Shown: positions 7,625-16,282 of the stretch, one piece after another
How the letters are laid out: each line of letters starts with the position of its first letter
Numbering within the stretch: position 1 is the first letter of the stretch
From: Streptomyces fodineus
Lineage (GTDB): Bacteria > Actinomycetota > Actinomycetes > Streptomycetales > Streptomycetaceae
NCBI RefSeq assembly: GCF_001735805.1
Contig: NZ_CP017248.1
Coordinates: 8,060,001 to 8,124,000, forward strand
Reading direction: 5' to 3'
Length of the DNA stretch: 64,000 nucleotides
Notes under the pieces: generated by a model
The model's input: the letters and a program-made list of their open reading frames with translations, nothing else
Told to the model about the DNA's origin: nothing
The model's database searches: none
Program-made: the position numbers and the translations under genes

Positions 7625-8386
7625 ATGTCCACCACTGAACAGCGGGTCGCGGTAGTCACCGGCGCGGCGCGCGGCATCGGCGCCGCCACCGCCGTACGAC
7701 TGGCCGCCGAGGGCCGCGCGGTCGCCGTGATCGATCTCGACGAGGCCGCCTGCAAGGACACCGTCGAGAAGATCACCGCCGCGGGCGGCAAGGCGATCGC
7801 GGTCGGCGCCGACGTCTCCGACGAGGCGCAGGTCGAGGCGGCCATCGCCCGGATCGTCGACGAGCTGGGCGCCCCGACGATCCTGGTCAACAACGCGGGC
7901 GTGCTGCGCGACAACCTGCTGTTCAAGATGAGCGTCTCCGACTGGGACATGGTCATGAACGTGCACCTGCGCGGTTCCTTCCTGATGACCAAGGCCGTGC
8001 AGAAGCACATGGTCGACGCGGGCTTCGGCCGGATCGTCAACCTCTCCTCCTCCTCGGCGCTCGGCAACCGCGGCCAGGTCAACTACTCCGCCGCCAAGGC
8101 CGGCCTCCAGGGCTTCACCAAGACCCTCGCCATCGAGCTGGGCAAGTTCGGCATCACGGCCAACGCCGTCGCCCCCGGCTTCATCGCCACCGAGATGACC
8201 AAGGCCACCGCCGACCGGGTGGGCATGGGCTTCGACGACTTCAAGAAGGCCGCCGCCACCCAGATCCCGGTGCAGCGCGTCGGCGAACCCGAGGACATCG
8301 CCAACGCCATCGCCTTCTTCACCGGCGAGGCGGCCGGCTTCGTCTCCGGCCAGGTGCTGTACGTCGCCGGCGGACCGCTCAACTAG
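7625..8386 (+). CDS. 3-oxoacyl-ACP/CoA reductase-like short-chain dehydrogenase (FabG family)
   Basis: A 253-residue classical SDR. Residues near 10-20 carry the NAD(P) motif TGAARGIG, followed by NNAG in ILVNNAGVLRDN, the catalytic Ser in VNLSSSSALG and Tyr/Lys in YSAAKAG. The C-terminal loop (PGFIATEMT) is typical of FabG-like reductases acting on beta-keto/hydroxyacyl thioesters. A GGAGAAG ribosome site precedes the ATG. It is first in a two-gene operon with another SDR 11 bp downstream. Exact substrate is not determinable. Confidence 0.88.
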   Translation: MSTTEQRVAVVTGAARGIGAATAVRLAAEGRAVAVIDLDEAACKDTVEKITAAGGKAIAVGADVSDEAQVEAAIARIVDELGAPTILVNNAGVLRDNLLFKMSVSDWDMVMNVHLRGSFLMTKAVQKHMVDAGFGRIVNLSSSSALGNRGQVNYSAAKAGLQGFTKTLAIELGKFGITANAVAPGFIATEMTKATADRVGMGFDDFKKAAATQIPVQRVGEPEDIANAIAFFTGEAAGFVSGQVLYVAGGPLN

Positions 8387-8397
8387 GGAACGGATAC

Positions 8398-9165
8398 ATG
8401 ACTTCCACTGAACTCCCCGAGCTCTCGGGCAAGGTCGCCCTCGTCACGGGCGCCAGCCGAGGCATCGGCTACGGCATCGCCGAGGCGCTCATCGCCCGCG
8501 GCGACCGCGTGTGCATCACGGGCCGGGGCGAGGACGCCCTGAAGGAGGCCGTCGAGAGGCTCGGCTCGGACCGGGTCATAGGCGTCGCCGGCAAGGCGCA
8601 CGACCTCGGCCACCAGGCCGAGGCCGTCGAGCGCACCATGGAGGCCTTCGGCCGCGTCGACTTCCTGATCAACAACGCGGGCACCAACCCGGTCTTCGGC
8701 CCGATGGCGGACCTGGACCTGGACGTGGCCCGCAAGGTCTTCGAGACCAACGTGATCTCCGCGCTCGGCCTCGCCCAGAAGACCTGGCACGCCTGGCAGA
8801 AGGACAACGGCGGCGCGATCGTCAACATCGCCTCGGTCGCGGGCCTCGCGCCCTCGCCGTTCATCGGTGCCTACGGCGTCAGCAAGGCCGCGATGATCAA
8901 CCTGACCCAGCAGCTGGCGCACGAGTTCGCGCCGAAGGTGCGGGTCAACGCGATCGCCCCGGCCGTCGTCAAGACCAAGTTCGCGCAGGCCCTGTACGAG
9001 AACCGGGAGGAGGAGGCGGCCGCCGCCTACCCCCTCGGCCGGCTCGGCGTGCCCTCCGACATCGGCGGGGCCGCCGCCTTCCTGACCTCCGCGCAGTCCG
9101 ACTGGGTCACCGGTCAGACGCTCGTCGTGGACGGCGGGATCTTCCTCAATGCCGGCGTGAGCTGA
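8398..9165 (+). CDS. Short-chain dehydrogenase/reductase, second of a pair
   Basis: A 255-residue classical SDR: cofactor motif TGASRGIGYG, NNAG in FLINNAGTNPVFGP, catalytic Ser in VNIASVAGLA, YGVSKAAM for Tyr/Lys, and the C-terminal TSAQSDWVTGQTLVVDGG seen in FabG-type enzymes. GGGAACGGA precedes the ATG. Encoded 11 bp after another FabG-like SDR, so likely co-transcribed and acting in the same acyl or steroid-like oxidation/reduction path. The operon ends at a strong hairpin. Confidence 0.88.
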   Translation: MTSTELPELSGKVALVTGASRGIGYGIAEALIARGDRVCITGRGEDALKEAVERLGSDRVIGVAGKAHDLGHQAEAVERTMEAFGRVDFLINNAGTNPVFGPMADLDLDVARKVFETNVISALGLAQKTWHAWQKDNGGAIVNIASVAGLAPSPFIGAYGVSKAAMINLTQQLAHEFAPKVRVNAIAPAVVKTKFAQALYENREEEAAAAYPLGRLGVPSDIGGAAAFLTSAQSDWVTGQTLVVDGGIFLNAGVS

Positions 9166-9173
9166 GCAAGCTC

Positions 9174-9207
9174 CCGGGCGCCGATTTTCGGACGGATCGG
9201 CGCCCGG
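9174..9207 (+). terminator. Strong hairpin after the SDR operon
   Basis: CCGGGCGCCGAT (9174-9185) and ATCGGCGCCCGG (9196-9207) form a perfect 12-bp stem with a 10-base loop, starting nine bases after the stop codon. There is no T-run, as is common for Streptomyces terminators. Confidence 0.8.
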
Positions 9208-9352
9208 AACACCCCTGGGAATCCGCCCAGCGAACTGACAACGTCGTCATCGCGAAATCGATCAAGAAGCCGTGTTTTCGGGGAGGTCCAGGCGGCCGGA
9301 CGCTGCGGTATCGTCTGCCGACCCTTGGTATGGCAGATCGAGGAGCGTGCGC

Positions 9353-10930
9353 GTGTTCAACCGGAACCGATTCCTGCGGAGAGTCGCGGCGATCGCGTCC
9401 ATATCCCTGGTGGCCGGCTGCAGCCTGCTGTCCTCCGGCGACGGCGGCGGCAAGGGCGCGATCGTCGTGGGCACCACCAGCGCCCCCAGCACGCTGGACC
9501 CCGCCGGTGCCTGGGACGGCTCCTGGGAGCTGTACCGCAACATCTTCCAGACCCTGCTCGCCTACCCCAACGGCGCCACCACCCCCCAGCCCGACGCCGC
9601 CGAGAGCTGCTCGTTCACCGACTCCTCGAGCCGCACCTACCGCTGCACGCTGCGCTCGGGCATGAAGTTCGCCGACGGTGCCCCGCTCAACGCCCAGGCC
9701 GTCAAGCACTCCATCGACCGCATCCGCACGATCAACGCCCCCGGCGGCCCCGCCGGACTGCTCGGCAGCCTGGACCGGGTGCAGGCGCTCGGCGACCGCG
9801 AGGTCGTCTTCCACCTCAACCAGCCCGACGCCACCTTCCCGTTCGTGCTGGCCACGCCCGCGATGTCGATCGTCGACCCGGACGACTACCCGGCCGGCTC
9901 CCTGCGCAAGGACGACCAGGTCTACGGCTCCGGACCGTACGAGCTCAAGTCCTACGAGGAGGACAAGCAGGCCGTCCTCGTCAGCAACGGCAACTACCAT
10001 GGCTTCGCCAGGCGCCAGAACGACGCGGTGACCATCCGCTACTTCCAGGACTCGGCCGGCATGGTCAAGGCGCTGCGGGACAAGCAGATCGACGTCACCT
10101 ACCGAGGCCTCGCCGCCGAAGACATCCTCGCCCTCCAGCAGCACACCAACAACAACCTCCAGCTGGTCGACGGCACCGGCACCGACATCAGCTACCTGGT
10201 GTTCAACCCCAAGGACCCCTGGGCCAAGCAGCCCGCCGTACGCAGGGCCGTCGCCCAGATCGTCGACCGGGGCGCCATCGCGCACAAGGTCTACAAGGAC
10301 ACGGTCGACCCGCTGTACTCGATGGTCCCCAAGGGCCTGACCGGACACGCCACCGGCTTCTTCGACGACTACGGCGAGCCGAGCGTGCCCAAGGCCCGCA
10401 AGATCCTCTCCGACGCGGGCGTCCACCAGCCCGTGCCGCTCACCCTCTGGTACACCACCGACCGGTACGGCTCCGAGACGGCGCTGATGTTCCAGGAGCT
10501 GAAGCGGCAGCTGGAGGCCTCCGGGCTGTTCACGATCACGCTCAAGAGCCGCCCGTGGAAGACCTATGTGGTCGGCTACCAGAACGGCGAGTACCCCGTG
10601 TTCGGCCGCGGCTGGTTCCCGGACTTCCCCGACGCGGACAACTTCATCGCCCCGTTCGTCGGCGAGCACAACGCGCTCGGTACGCCGTACCCGGCCAAGG
10701 AGATCACCGACAAGCTGCTGCCCCACTCCCGGGCGGAGAGCGACCGCGCCCAGACGGTCAAGGACGTGGAGCAGGCCCAGCAGATCATGGTGAACGACGC
10801 CCGGCTGATCCCGCTGTGGCAGGGCCGGCAGTTCATCGCCGCCAGCGAGGACATCTCCGGCGGCGAGCAGGCCCTCGACCCGTCGACGATCATGATGATG
10901 TGGATGCTGCACCGCAAGACCAGCTGGTGA
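9353..10930 (+). CDS. ABC transporter substrate-binding lipoprotein (family 5, peptide/nickel type)
   Basis: A 525-residue extracytoplasmic lipoprotein: basic start FNRNRFLRR, hydrophobic core and lipobox LVAGC, then a DppA/OppA-like binding protein (TTSAPSTLDPAGAWDGSW, LRSGMKFADGAPLNAQAVKHSIDR, RRAVAQIVDRGAIAHKVY). GTG at 9353 is seven bases after GAGGAG and gives a proper signal peptide; the frame further upstream does not. No permease or ATPase gene is adjacent, so it is an orphan binding protein. An inverted repeat TCTGCC-N12-GGCAGA (9314-9337) sits just before the start and may be an operator. Ligand likely a peptide or similar; not provable. Confidence 0.88.
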   Translation: MFNRNRFLRRVAAIASISLVAGCSLLSSGDGGGKGAIVVGTTSAPSTLDPAGAWDGSWELYRNIFQTLLAYPNGATTPQPDAAESCSFTDSSSRTYRCTLRSGMKFADGAPLNAQAVKHSIDRIRTINAPGGPAGLLGSLDRVQALGDREVVFHLNQPDATFPFVLATPAMSIVDPDDYPAGSLRKDDQVYGSGPYELKSYEEDKQAVLVSNGNYHGFARRQNDAVTIRYFQDSAGMVKALRDKQIDVTYRGLAAEDILALQQHTNNNLQLVDGTGTDISYLVFNPKDPWAKQPAVRRAVAQIVDRGAIAHKVYKDTVDPLYSMVPKGLTGHATGFFDDYGEPSVPKARKILSDAGVHQPVPLTLWYTTDRYGSETALMFQELKRQLEASGLFTITLKSRPWKTYVVGYQNGEYPVFGRGWFPDFPDADNFIAPFVGEHNALGTPYPAKEITDKLLPHSRAESDRAQTVKDVEQAQQIMVNDARLIPLWQGRQFIAASEDISGGEQALDPSTIMMMWMLHRKTSW

Positions 10931-11012
10931 GCCGGGCTTCGGGTGCCTGTTGTCAGTGGTCGCCTGTAGGTTCTGAAACCAGCAAGTGACCGCACATCGT
11001 GAGGACGTTGAC

Positions 11013-11696
11013 GTGACCGACATCGCCATGCTGCCCGAGTCCTGGCGCGGGGTTCTGGGCGACGAGCTGCAGCAGCCCTACTTCAAGGAGCTGACCGAGT
11101 TCGTCGAGGAGGAGCGGGCGAACGGTCCCGTCTACCCGCCGCGCGAGGAGGTCTTCGCCGCGCTCGACGCGACGCCGTACGAACAGGTCAAGGTCCTGGT
11201 CCTCGGCCAGGACCCGTACCACGGCGAGGGCCAGGGCCACGGTCTGTGCTTCTCGGTCCGGCCCGGCGTGAAGACCCCGCCCTCCCTCAGGAACATCTAC
11301 AAGGAGATGCAGCAGGAGCTGGGCCTGCCCGTCCCGGACAACGGCTATCTGATGCCGTGGGCCCGGCAGGGCGTGCTGCTGCTCAACGCGGTCCTCACGG
11401 TCCGGGCCGGCGAGGCCAACTCGCACAAGGGCAAGGGCTGGGAGAAGTTCACGGACGCGGTGATCCGCGCGGTGGCCTCGCGGCCCGACCCGGCGGTCTT
11501 CGTGCTGTGGGGCAACTACGCGCAGAAGAAGCTGCCGCTGATCGACGAGACCCGGCACGTGGTGGTCAAGGGCGCCCACCCCTCGCCGCTCTCCGCGAAG
11601 AAGTTCTTCGGCTCCCGCCCGTTCACCCAGATCAACGAGGCGATCGCCGCGCAGGGGCACGAGCCGATCGACTGGCGGATCCCGAATCTGGGCTGA
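11013..11696 (+). CDS. ung: Uracil-DNA glycosylase, family 1
   Basis: A 227-residue protein with all family-1 UDG motifs: the water-activating loop GQDPYHGEGQGHGLCFSV, the Pro-rich loop PPSLRNIYKEM, the uracil-specificity strand LLLNAVLTVRAGEANSHKGKGWEKFTD, and the Leu-intercalation loop GAHPSPLSAKKFFGSRPF. It removes uracil from DNA at the start of base-excision repair. GTG 11013 is seven bases after GAGGA; an upstream frame to 10986 lacks a ribosome site. Length matches the family. Confidence 0.96.
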   Translation: MTDIAMLPESWRGVLGDELQQPYFKELTEFVEEERANGPVYPPREEVFAALDATPYEQVKVLVLGQDPYHGEGQGHGLCFSVRPGVKTPPSLRNIYKEMQQELGLPVPDNGYLMPWARQGVLLLNAVLTVRAGEANSHKGKGWEKFTDAVIRAVASRPDPAVFVLWGNYAQKKLPLIDETRHVVVKGAHPSPLSAKKFFGSRPFTQINEAIAAQGHEPIDWRIPNLG

Positions 11697-11780
11697 TGTT
11701 CCGGGGCCGGGTGAGCGCCCCCGCCGCGCGGGCGCGAACAGCCACGATGGCCCCGCAGGTGCCCACCGGCCGAAGGCACA

Positions 11781-11816
11781 ACGGCGCCGCCTGACCGAGA
11801 ATCCCCGCGGCGCCGT
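11781..11816 (+). terminator. Hairpin terminator after ung
   Basis: ACGGCGCCGC (11781-11790) pairs perfectly with GCGGCGCCGT (11807-11816) around a 16-base loop, followed by TTAG. It lies 84 bp past the ung stop and before the promoter of the next gene. Confidence 0.65.
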
Positions 11817-11860
11817 TTAGCGTCAGCATCAAACAACGGTCGAAAGCCCGGAGGACAACC

Positions 11861-12316
11861 GTGGCGGAGCAGCATGGGCAGGCGGCACCGGACGCCGTGC
11901 TGACGCGGATCGGGCAGGTCGTGATGTTGCACCACGGCGGTGACCGCGAGGAGGCCCAGCGGCGTTTCCTGGACCTGTGGGCGGAGATCGGCGAGGCCGG
12001 CGACCCGTTGCACCGCTGCACCCTGGCCCACTACCTCGCGGACACCCAGGACGACCCAGGCGACGAACTCGCCTGGGACCTCAGGGCGTTGTCCGCGGCC
12101 GAGGAGCGGGGCGCTCCGCTGAGTGTGCGGGGGCTGTATCCCTCGCTCCATCTCAATCTTGCCGCCGACTATGTGAAGCTGGGCCGCGACGAGGCCGCCC
12201 GCAGCCATCTGCGCCGGGCGCGCGAGGCCGCGGACGTCCTGGCCGACGACGGGTACGGCGACGGGGTGTGGGCCGCGATCGGCCGGCTGGAGCTGCGGCT
12301 GGGCGAGGGCGCCTGA
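11861..12316 (+). CDS. Hypothetical helical repeat (TPR-like) protein
   Basis: A 151-residue, mostly helical acidic protein without signal or membrane segment. Helix pairs such as REEAQRRFLDLWAEIGEAGD, HRCTLAHYLADTQDD and LGRDEAARSHLRRAREAADVLAD have tetratricopeptide-like spacing of small and large residues, and the last resembles the TPR consensus. GTG at 11861 follows GGAGGACAACC. Such proteins are common in Streptomyces and annotated hypothetical. A scaffold role is a guess. Confidence 0.7.
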   Translation: MAEQHGQAAPDAVLTRIGQVVMLHHGGDREEAQRRFLDLWAEIGEAGDPLHRCTLAHYLADTQDDPGDELAWDLRALSAAEERGAPLSVRGLYPSLHLNLAADYVKLGRDEAARSHLRRAREAADVLADDGYGDGVWAAIGRLELRLGEGA

Positions 12317-12354
12317 GAGCGTGCCGCGCAGGGTGCTGCCCGGACCGGCGCCCG

Positions 12355-12831
12355 TCAGCCGCCGTACGTCTGCTCGCAGATCTGCGCCTGAGGGCTGTCC
12401 GCCCGCCAGCCGCCGTACTTCTTCCCGAGGGCGCACACATTCGGGGCCTTGGGGACTGAGGCCGGCACGCTCGGGACAGGGATGTGCGGCCGCTGTGAGT
12501 GCTCGCGGGGCCGCGGGGGAGCGGGCGGAGCGACCGGTCGGCGGTGGACGACCGGGGGCGCCTCGGCCTCGGGCTCGGCCGGGTGCCATGGGGCGGGTGG
12601 CGCCGGGTGCTGCGGGTGCCGGGAAGGGCCGGTCCTCTCCAGCGCCTCCTGGGCCGGTGCCTGCACCACCCGGGGCCTCGCGCTGCCGTCCGGCCGGGGC
12701 ACCGTCGGCAGCGAGGGTGCCATGTCCCGGGGCGGCGCGGGTGTCGCGGGGCGCTGTACCGTCACACAGGCGGTCAGGGCCGAGACGGCCACGGTGACCA
12801 GGAGCGTTGCGGTGGTCGTCGTTCGATGCAC
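12355..12831 (-). CDS. Small Pro-rich secreted lipoprotein
   Basis: A 158-residue protein with a short signal peptide and lipobox LTAC (about residue 22), a long Pro/Ala/Arg-rich extended middle of about 100 residues, and a compact C-terminus VCALGKKYGGWRADSPQA then CEQTYGG containing two Cys. This C-terminal motif recurs in small Streptomyces cell-surface proteins. The Pro-rich stalk probably spans the peptidoglycan and presents the end domain. It ends 38 bp from the convergent preceding gene. No enzymatic motif. Confidence 0.7.
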   Translation of the reverse strand: MHRTTTTATLLVTVAVSALTACVTVQRPATPAPPRDMAPSLPTVPRPDGSARPRVVQAPAQEALERTGPSRHPQHPAPPAPWHPAEPEAEAPPVVHRRPVAPPAPPRPREHSQRPHIPVPSVPASVPKAPNVCALGKKYGGWRADSPQAQICEQTYGG

Positions 12832-12946
12832 CCGCGCAACTCTGCTGGGTCGGCCCCCGGCTTGCCAGCAGGGGGCCGAGGCTGATGCCCCCGTACGGGT
12901 GATCTCGTGGCCCGTGCGGGGGATGTGGGGTTGCCTGAGGTGACCT

Positions 12947-13459
12947 TCAGTACCCCGTGGCGCCGTCGACCCGCTCGCGGATGAGGTCGGCGTGCCCGTT
13001 GTGCCGGGCGTACTCCTCGATCATGTGGGTGTAGATCCAGCGCAGGCTGAACGGCTCGTCGCTGAACCTGCTCTTTCCCCTGGACAGATCGTCGAGCCCG
13101 AAGCCGGCCGTGTTCCGCCGCGCGATCTCGATCTCCTCCTGCCAGGTCGTATGCGCCTCCTGCCAGGTGTCGACCTCGGTGAGATGGAACTCGCCGTCCG
13201 GGTCCTCCTGCGTGCCGTAGATCGGGCCGGGGTCGTCGCCCACCAGCACCTTGCGGAACCAGCCCCGCTCCACCTCCGCCATGTGCCGCACCAGCCCCAT
13301 GAGGGACAGCTCGGACGGCGGCACGGACGCGGTGCGCAGCTGCTCGTCGGTCAGCCCCTCGCACTTCCAGGCCAGCGTCCGGCGGTGGTAGTCCAGCCAG
13401 CCCTCCAGCATGGCGCGTTCACCGGCGTTCAGGGCGGGCTCTCGTCGATCGGTCGTCAT
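12947..13459 (-). CDS. DinB/DUF664-family four-helix protein
   Basis: A 170-residue protein of the DinB-like fold used by bacillithiol/mycothiol-dependent transferases and related hydrolases: LVRHMAEVERGWFRKVL places the first metal-binding His, and WIYTHMIEEYARHNGHADLIRE supplies the second and third (H-x3-E-x3-H). Metal ligands look intact, so a thiol-dependent transferase or hydrolase activity is plausible in this mycothiol-using lineage. The start at 13459 is preferred over an in-frame ATG at 13483 on similarity of the N-terminus; neither has a strong ribosome site. Confidence 0.82.
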   Translation of the reverse strand: MTTDRREPALNAGERAMLEGWLDYHRRTLAWKCEGLTDEQLRTASVPPSELSLMGLVRHMAEVERGWFRKVLVGDDPGPIYGTQEDPDGEFHLTEVDTWQEAHTTWQEEIEIARRNTAGFGLDDLSRGKSRFSDEPFSLRWIYTHMIEEYARHNGHADLIRERVDGATGY

Positions 13460-13502
13460 GTCCGTATCATCATCGATGATCAAGCGCCCCGACCAGGGGT
13501 TT

Positions 13503-14102
13503 TCACCGGCCCAGCATCCCCGCGAGCAGCTCCCGAAGGCCCGTGCGGATCTCCTCCAGGCCCGGTACCTCGGCGCTGAACGAACCCGCCGCGCACGAGA
13601 ACATCAGCCCGTCCGCCCAGGCGACCAGGGACAGCACATGCCGGGCGGGGTCGGGTGAGCCCACGGCCGTGAGCATCGCGGCCAGTTGCTCCTTGAACAC
13701 GGCGCCGGTCCGGTCGTAGAAGGCCCGCAGCCCGGGGCGGCGGGTGGCCTCCAGGGCGAGTTCGTAGCGGGCGATCAGCAGTTCGCGGCCCCGGGTCAGG
13801 GAGCGGTGCACGGCGAGGGCCAGCCCGTCGGCGAGCGCGTCGAGTCCGCCGCTCGGGTCCGGCAGCTCCGCCAGGTCCAGCACCCGGGCCTCGCGTTCGG
13901 CATGCCGCCGTACCGCCAGTTCCAGCAGCGCCTGCCGGGTGCGCGCCACGTTCGACGTCGAGCCGAGCGGCAGTCCGGCCGCCTCGTCCACGGCGCGGTG
14001 CGTCAGGCCCCGCATCCCGCGCTCGGCGAGCAGGGCGAGGGCCGCGTCGGCGATGAGTTCGGCGCGGGAGGCACTGGGGGTGCTGGTGGTGCGTACGGAC
14101 AT
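13503..14102 (-). CDS. TetR-family transcriptional repressor
   Basis: A 199-residue TetR protein: ELIADAALALLAERGMRGLTHRAVDEAAG forms the N-terminal DNA-binding helices, followed by a C-terminal ligand domain with FYDRTGAVFKEQLAAML. The helix-turn-helix continues GLPLGSTSNVARTRQALLE, with an Asn-Val instead of the common Tyr-Tyr. It is divergent from an FAD monooxygenase; the gap holds two matching palindromes, so it very likely represses itself and the monooxygenase operon. Confidence 0.92.
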   Translation of the reverse strand: MSVRTTSTPSASRAELIADAALALLAERGMRGLTHRAVDEAAGLPLGSTSNVARTRQALLELAVRRHAEREARVLDLAELPDPSGGLDALADGLALAVHRSLTRGRELLIARYELALEATRRPGLRAFYDRTGAVFKEQLAAMLTAVGSPDPARHVLSLVAWADGLMFSCAAGSFSAEVPGLEEIRTGLRELLAGMLGR

Positions 14103-14122
14103 GAGGTGACCCTACCGGTCGC

Positions 14123-14162
14123 ACTACAGGCGTAGTAGAGTCATGGATACTACAGCTGTAGT
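14123..14162. promoter_or_regulatory. Two TetR operators between repressor and monooxygenase
   Basis: ACTACAGCTGTAGT (14149-14162) is a perfect 14-bp palindrome, and ACTACAGGCGTAGT (14123-14136) is a second copy differing at two central bases. Centres are 26 bp apart. Together they fill most of the 81-bp intergenic gap, the classic layout for a divergently arranged TetR repressor and target. The overlapping GATACT sequence (14146-14151) may be a -10 box for the plus-strand operon. Confidence 0.85.
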
Positions 14163-14183
14163 CCACCGGATCCGGGAGGGGTC

Positions 14184-15374
14184 ATGGCGCAGACGGACCG
14201 CGCGGTCGTCATCGGCGGCGGAATCGGAGGCCTGGCCGCGGCGGCGGCCCTGTACCGCGCGGGCCGGGACGTGACCGTGCTGGAGCGGGCCCGCTCCCTC
14301 GACCCGGCCGGCGCGGCCATCTCCCTCGCCCCGAACGCCCTGCGCGCCCTGGACGTGCTCGGCATCGGCGACGAGATCCGTGACCTCGCCGCCTGGCAGG
14401 GGGACGGCGGCCTGCGCACCCCGGGCGGGCGCTGGCTGTCCCGCACCAGCGCCGAGGCGACCGCCGCCCGGTTCGGGGGCCCCCTGGTCCTGCTGGCCCG
14501 CGCCACCCTGGTCGACCGCCTCGCCGCCCTGCTCCCGCCCGGTGCCGTGCGCACCGCGGTCACCGCGGCCCTCGCCGATCCCGGTGACGGCCGGCGGCCC
14601 GCCCGGGTGAGCACCGGCGACGACGAGCTGGAGGCCGAGCTGGTGGTCGGCGCGGACGGCATCAACTCCCGTGTCCGCGCGGCCCTGTTCCCGCTGCACC
14701 CCGGACCGGTGTATTCGGGGTTCACCACCTGGCGGATGCTGATCCCGGTGCCCGGCGTGGAGTTCGCCTCCCACGAGACCTGGGGCCGCGGCCGCATGTG
14801 GGGCACCCACCCCCTCAAGGACGGCCGCGTCTACGCCTACGCGGCGGCCATGACCCCGGCCGGCGGGCGGGCGCCGGACGACGAGAAGGCGGAACTCCTG
14901 CGCCGGTTCGGCGACTGGCACGCCCCCGTCCCCGCCGTGCTCGCCGCCGCCCGCCCCGAGGACGTGCTCCGGCACGACGTGCACCACATCGCCACGCCCC
15001 TGCCCGCCTGCCACCTGGGCCGGGTCGCCCTGCTCGGCGACGCCGCCCACGCCATGCCGCCGACCCTCGGCCAGGGCGGCAACCAGGCCCTCGAGGACGC
15101 CGTCGTACTCGCCCACCACACCGACGAACTCGCCGCCTACACCGCCGCCCGCCTTCCGCGTACGACCGCGATCACCCGCCGGGCCGTCCAGGCCGCCCGC
15201 CTGAACATGACCGCCAACCCCGCCGCCATCGCCGTACGCAACCTCGCGATCGCTGCGCTGTCGAAGGCCGGGCCCGCGCTCTTCCTACGCGGCTTCGACG
15301 GCATCGCCGACTGGCGGCCGCCGTATGCTGCCGTGGAAGCACACGGGGGCAAGCGGGAGAGGGAGAGCACGTGA
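14184..15374 (+). CDS. FAD-dependent monooxygenase (aromatic hydroxylase type)
   Basis: A 396-residue group A flavoprotein hydroxylase. The dinucleotide-binding motif VVIGGGIGGLAAAAALYRAG is at the N-terminus, a VVGADGINSRVRAALF (DG) motif in the middle and GDAAHAMPPTLGQGGNQALEDA (GD motif) near residue 285, as in PHBH-like and FAD_binding_3 enzymes. It should insert oxygen into an aromatic or enol substrate using NAD(P)H. TetR control suggests induction by the substrate or a toxic compound. The stop overlaps the next GTG, so it is co-translated with an oxidoreductase. Confidence 0.9.
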   Translation: MAQTDRAVVIGGGIGGLAAAAALYRAGRDVTVLERARSLDPAGAAISLAPNALRALDVLGIGDEIRDLAAWQGDGGLRTPGGRWLSRTSAEATAARFGGPLVLLARATLVDRLAALLPPGAVRTAVTAALADPGDGRRPARVSTGDDELEAELVVGADGINSRVRAALFPLHPGPVYSGFTTWRMLIPVPGVEFASHETWGRGRMWGTHPLKDGRVYAYAAAMTPAGGRAPDDEKAELLRRFGDWHAPVPAVLAAARPEDVLRHDVHHIATPLPACHLGRVALLGDAAHAMPPTLGQGGNQALEDAVVLAHHTDELAAYTAARLPRTTAITRRAVQAARLNMTANPAAIAVRNLAIAALSKAGPALFLRGFDGIADWRPPYAAVEAHGGKREREST

Positions 15375-16282
15375 AGGTCGGCTGCATCGGACTCGGGGAC
15401 ATCGCGCAGAAGGCGTATCTGCCGGTGCTGGGTACGCGGCCGGGGGTCGACCTGCACCTGCAGACCCGGACGGCGGCCACCCTCGACCGGGTCGCGGACA
15501 CCCTGCATCTGCCGGCCGGCCGCCGGCACACCACGCTCGACTCCCTGCTCGCGGAGGGCCTCGACGCGGCCTTCGTGCACGCGCCGACCACCGCCCACCC
15601 CGAGATCGTCACGCGGCTGCTGGAGGCGGGCGTACCGACGTACGTGGACAAGCCCCTCGCCTACGAACTCGCCGACTCCCAGCGGCTGGTGGCCCTTGCC
15701 GAGGAGCGCGGAGTGTCCCTGTTCGTCGGCTTCAACCGCCGTTACGCGCCCGGGTACGCGCTGTGCCTGGACCACCCGCGCGAGCTGATCCTCATGCAGA
15801 AGAACCGCATCGGGCTGCCCGAGGAACCGCGTTCGATGATCCTCGACGACTTCATCCATGTCGTCGACACCCTGCGCTTCCTGGCACCGGGCCCGGTCGA
15901 CGACGTCACGGTCCGCGCCCGCGTCGAGGACGGGCTGCTGCACCACGTCGTGCTGCAGCTCGGCGGGGACGGCTTCACCGCGCTCGGCGTGATGAACCGG
16001 CTCAGCGGCTCCGCCGAGGAGATCCTGGAGGTCTCCGGGCAGGACACCAAGCGTCAGGTGCTCAACCTCGCCGAGGTGATCGACCACAAGGGCCAGCCGA
16101 CCGTGCGCCGGCGCGGCGACTGGGTGCCGGTCTCCCGGCAGCGCGGCATCGAGCAGGCGGTCCTCGCCTTCCTCGACGCCGTACGCGCGGGCAAGGTGCT
16201 CAGCGCCCGGGACGCGCTGGCGACCCATGAGCTGTGCGAGCGGGTGGTACGAGCGGTCGGGGGTCGCTCCGCCGCAGCCTGA
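15371..16282 (+). CDS. Gfo/Idh/MocA-family oxidoreductase
   Basis: A 303-residue NAD(P)-dependent oxidoreductase: VKVGCIGLGDIAQKAYLPVL is the Rossmann start, VPTYVDKPLAYELADSQRLV holds the EKP-like (DKP) catalytic lysine, and the C-terminal domain has DDFIHVVDTLRFL in the usual His position. Family members oxidise sugars, inositols or reduce biliverdin. GTG at 15371 overlaps the monooxygenase stop (GTGA), so both form a TetR-controlled operon. Its 3' end overlaps the convergent lnt gene by 83 bp. Confidence 0.88.
   Translation: MKVGCIGLGDIAQKAYLPVLGTRPGVDLHLQTRTAATLDRVADTLHLPAGRRHTTLDSLLAEGLDAAFVHAPTTAHPEIVTRLLEAGVPTYVDKPLAYELADSQRLVALAEERGVSLFVGFNRRYAPGYALCLDHPRELILMQKNRIGLPEEPRSMILDDFIHVVDTLRFLAPGPVDDVTVRARVEDGLLHHVVLQLGGDGFTALGVMNRLSGSAEEILEVSGQDTKRQVLNLAEVIDHKGQPTVRRRGDWVPVSRQRGIEQAVLAFLDAVRAGKVLSARDALATHELCERVVRAVGGRSAAA

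Noticed and set aside
9146..11029. Large minus-strand frame opposite the ABC binding-protein gene
   Set aside because: It is the antisense of a gene with lipobox and SBP motifs; composition is typical GC shadow.
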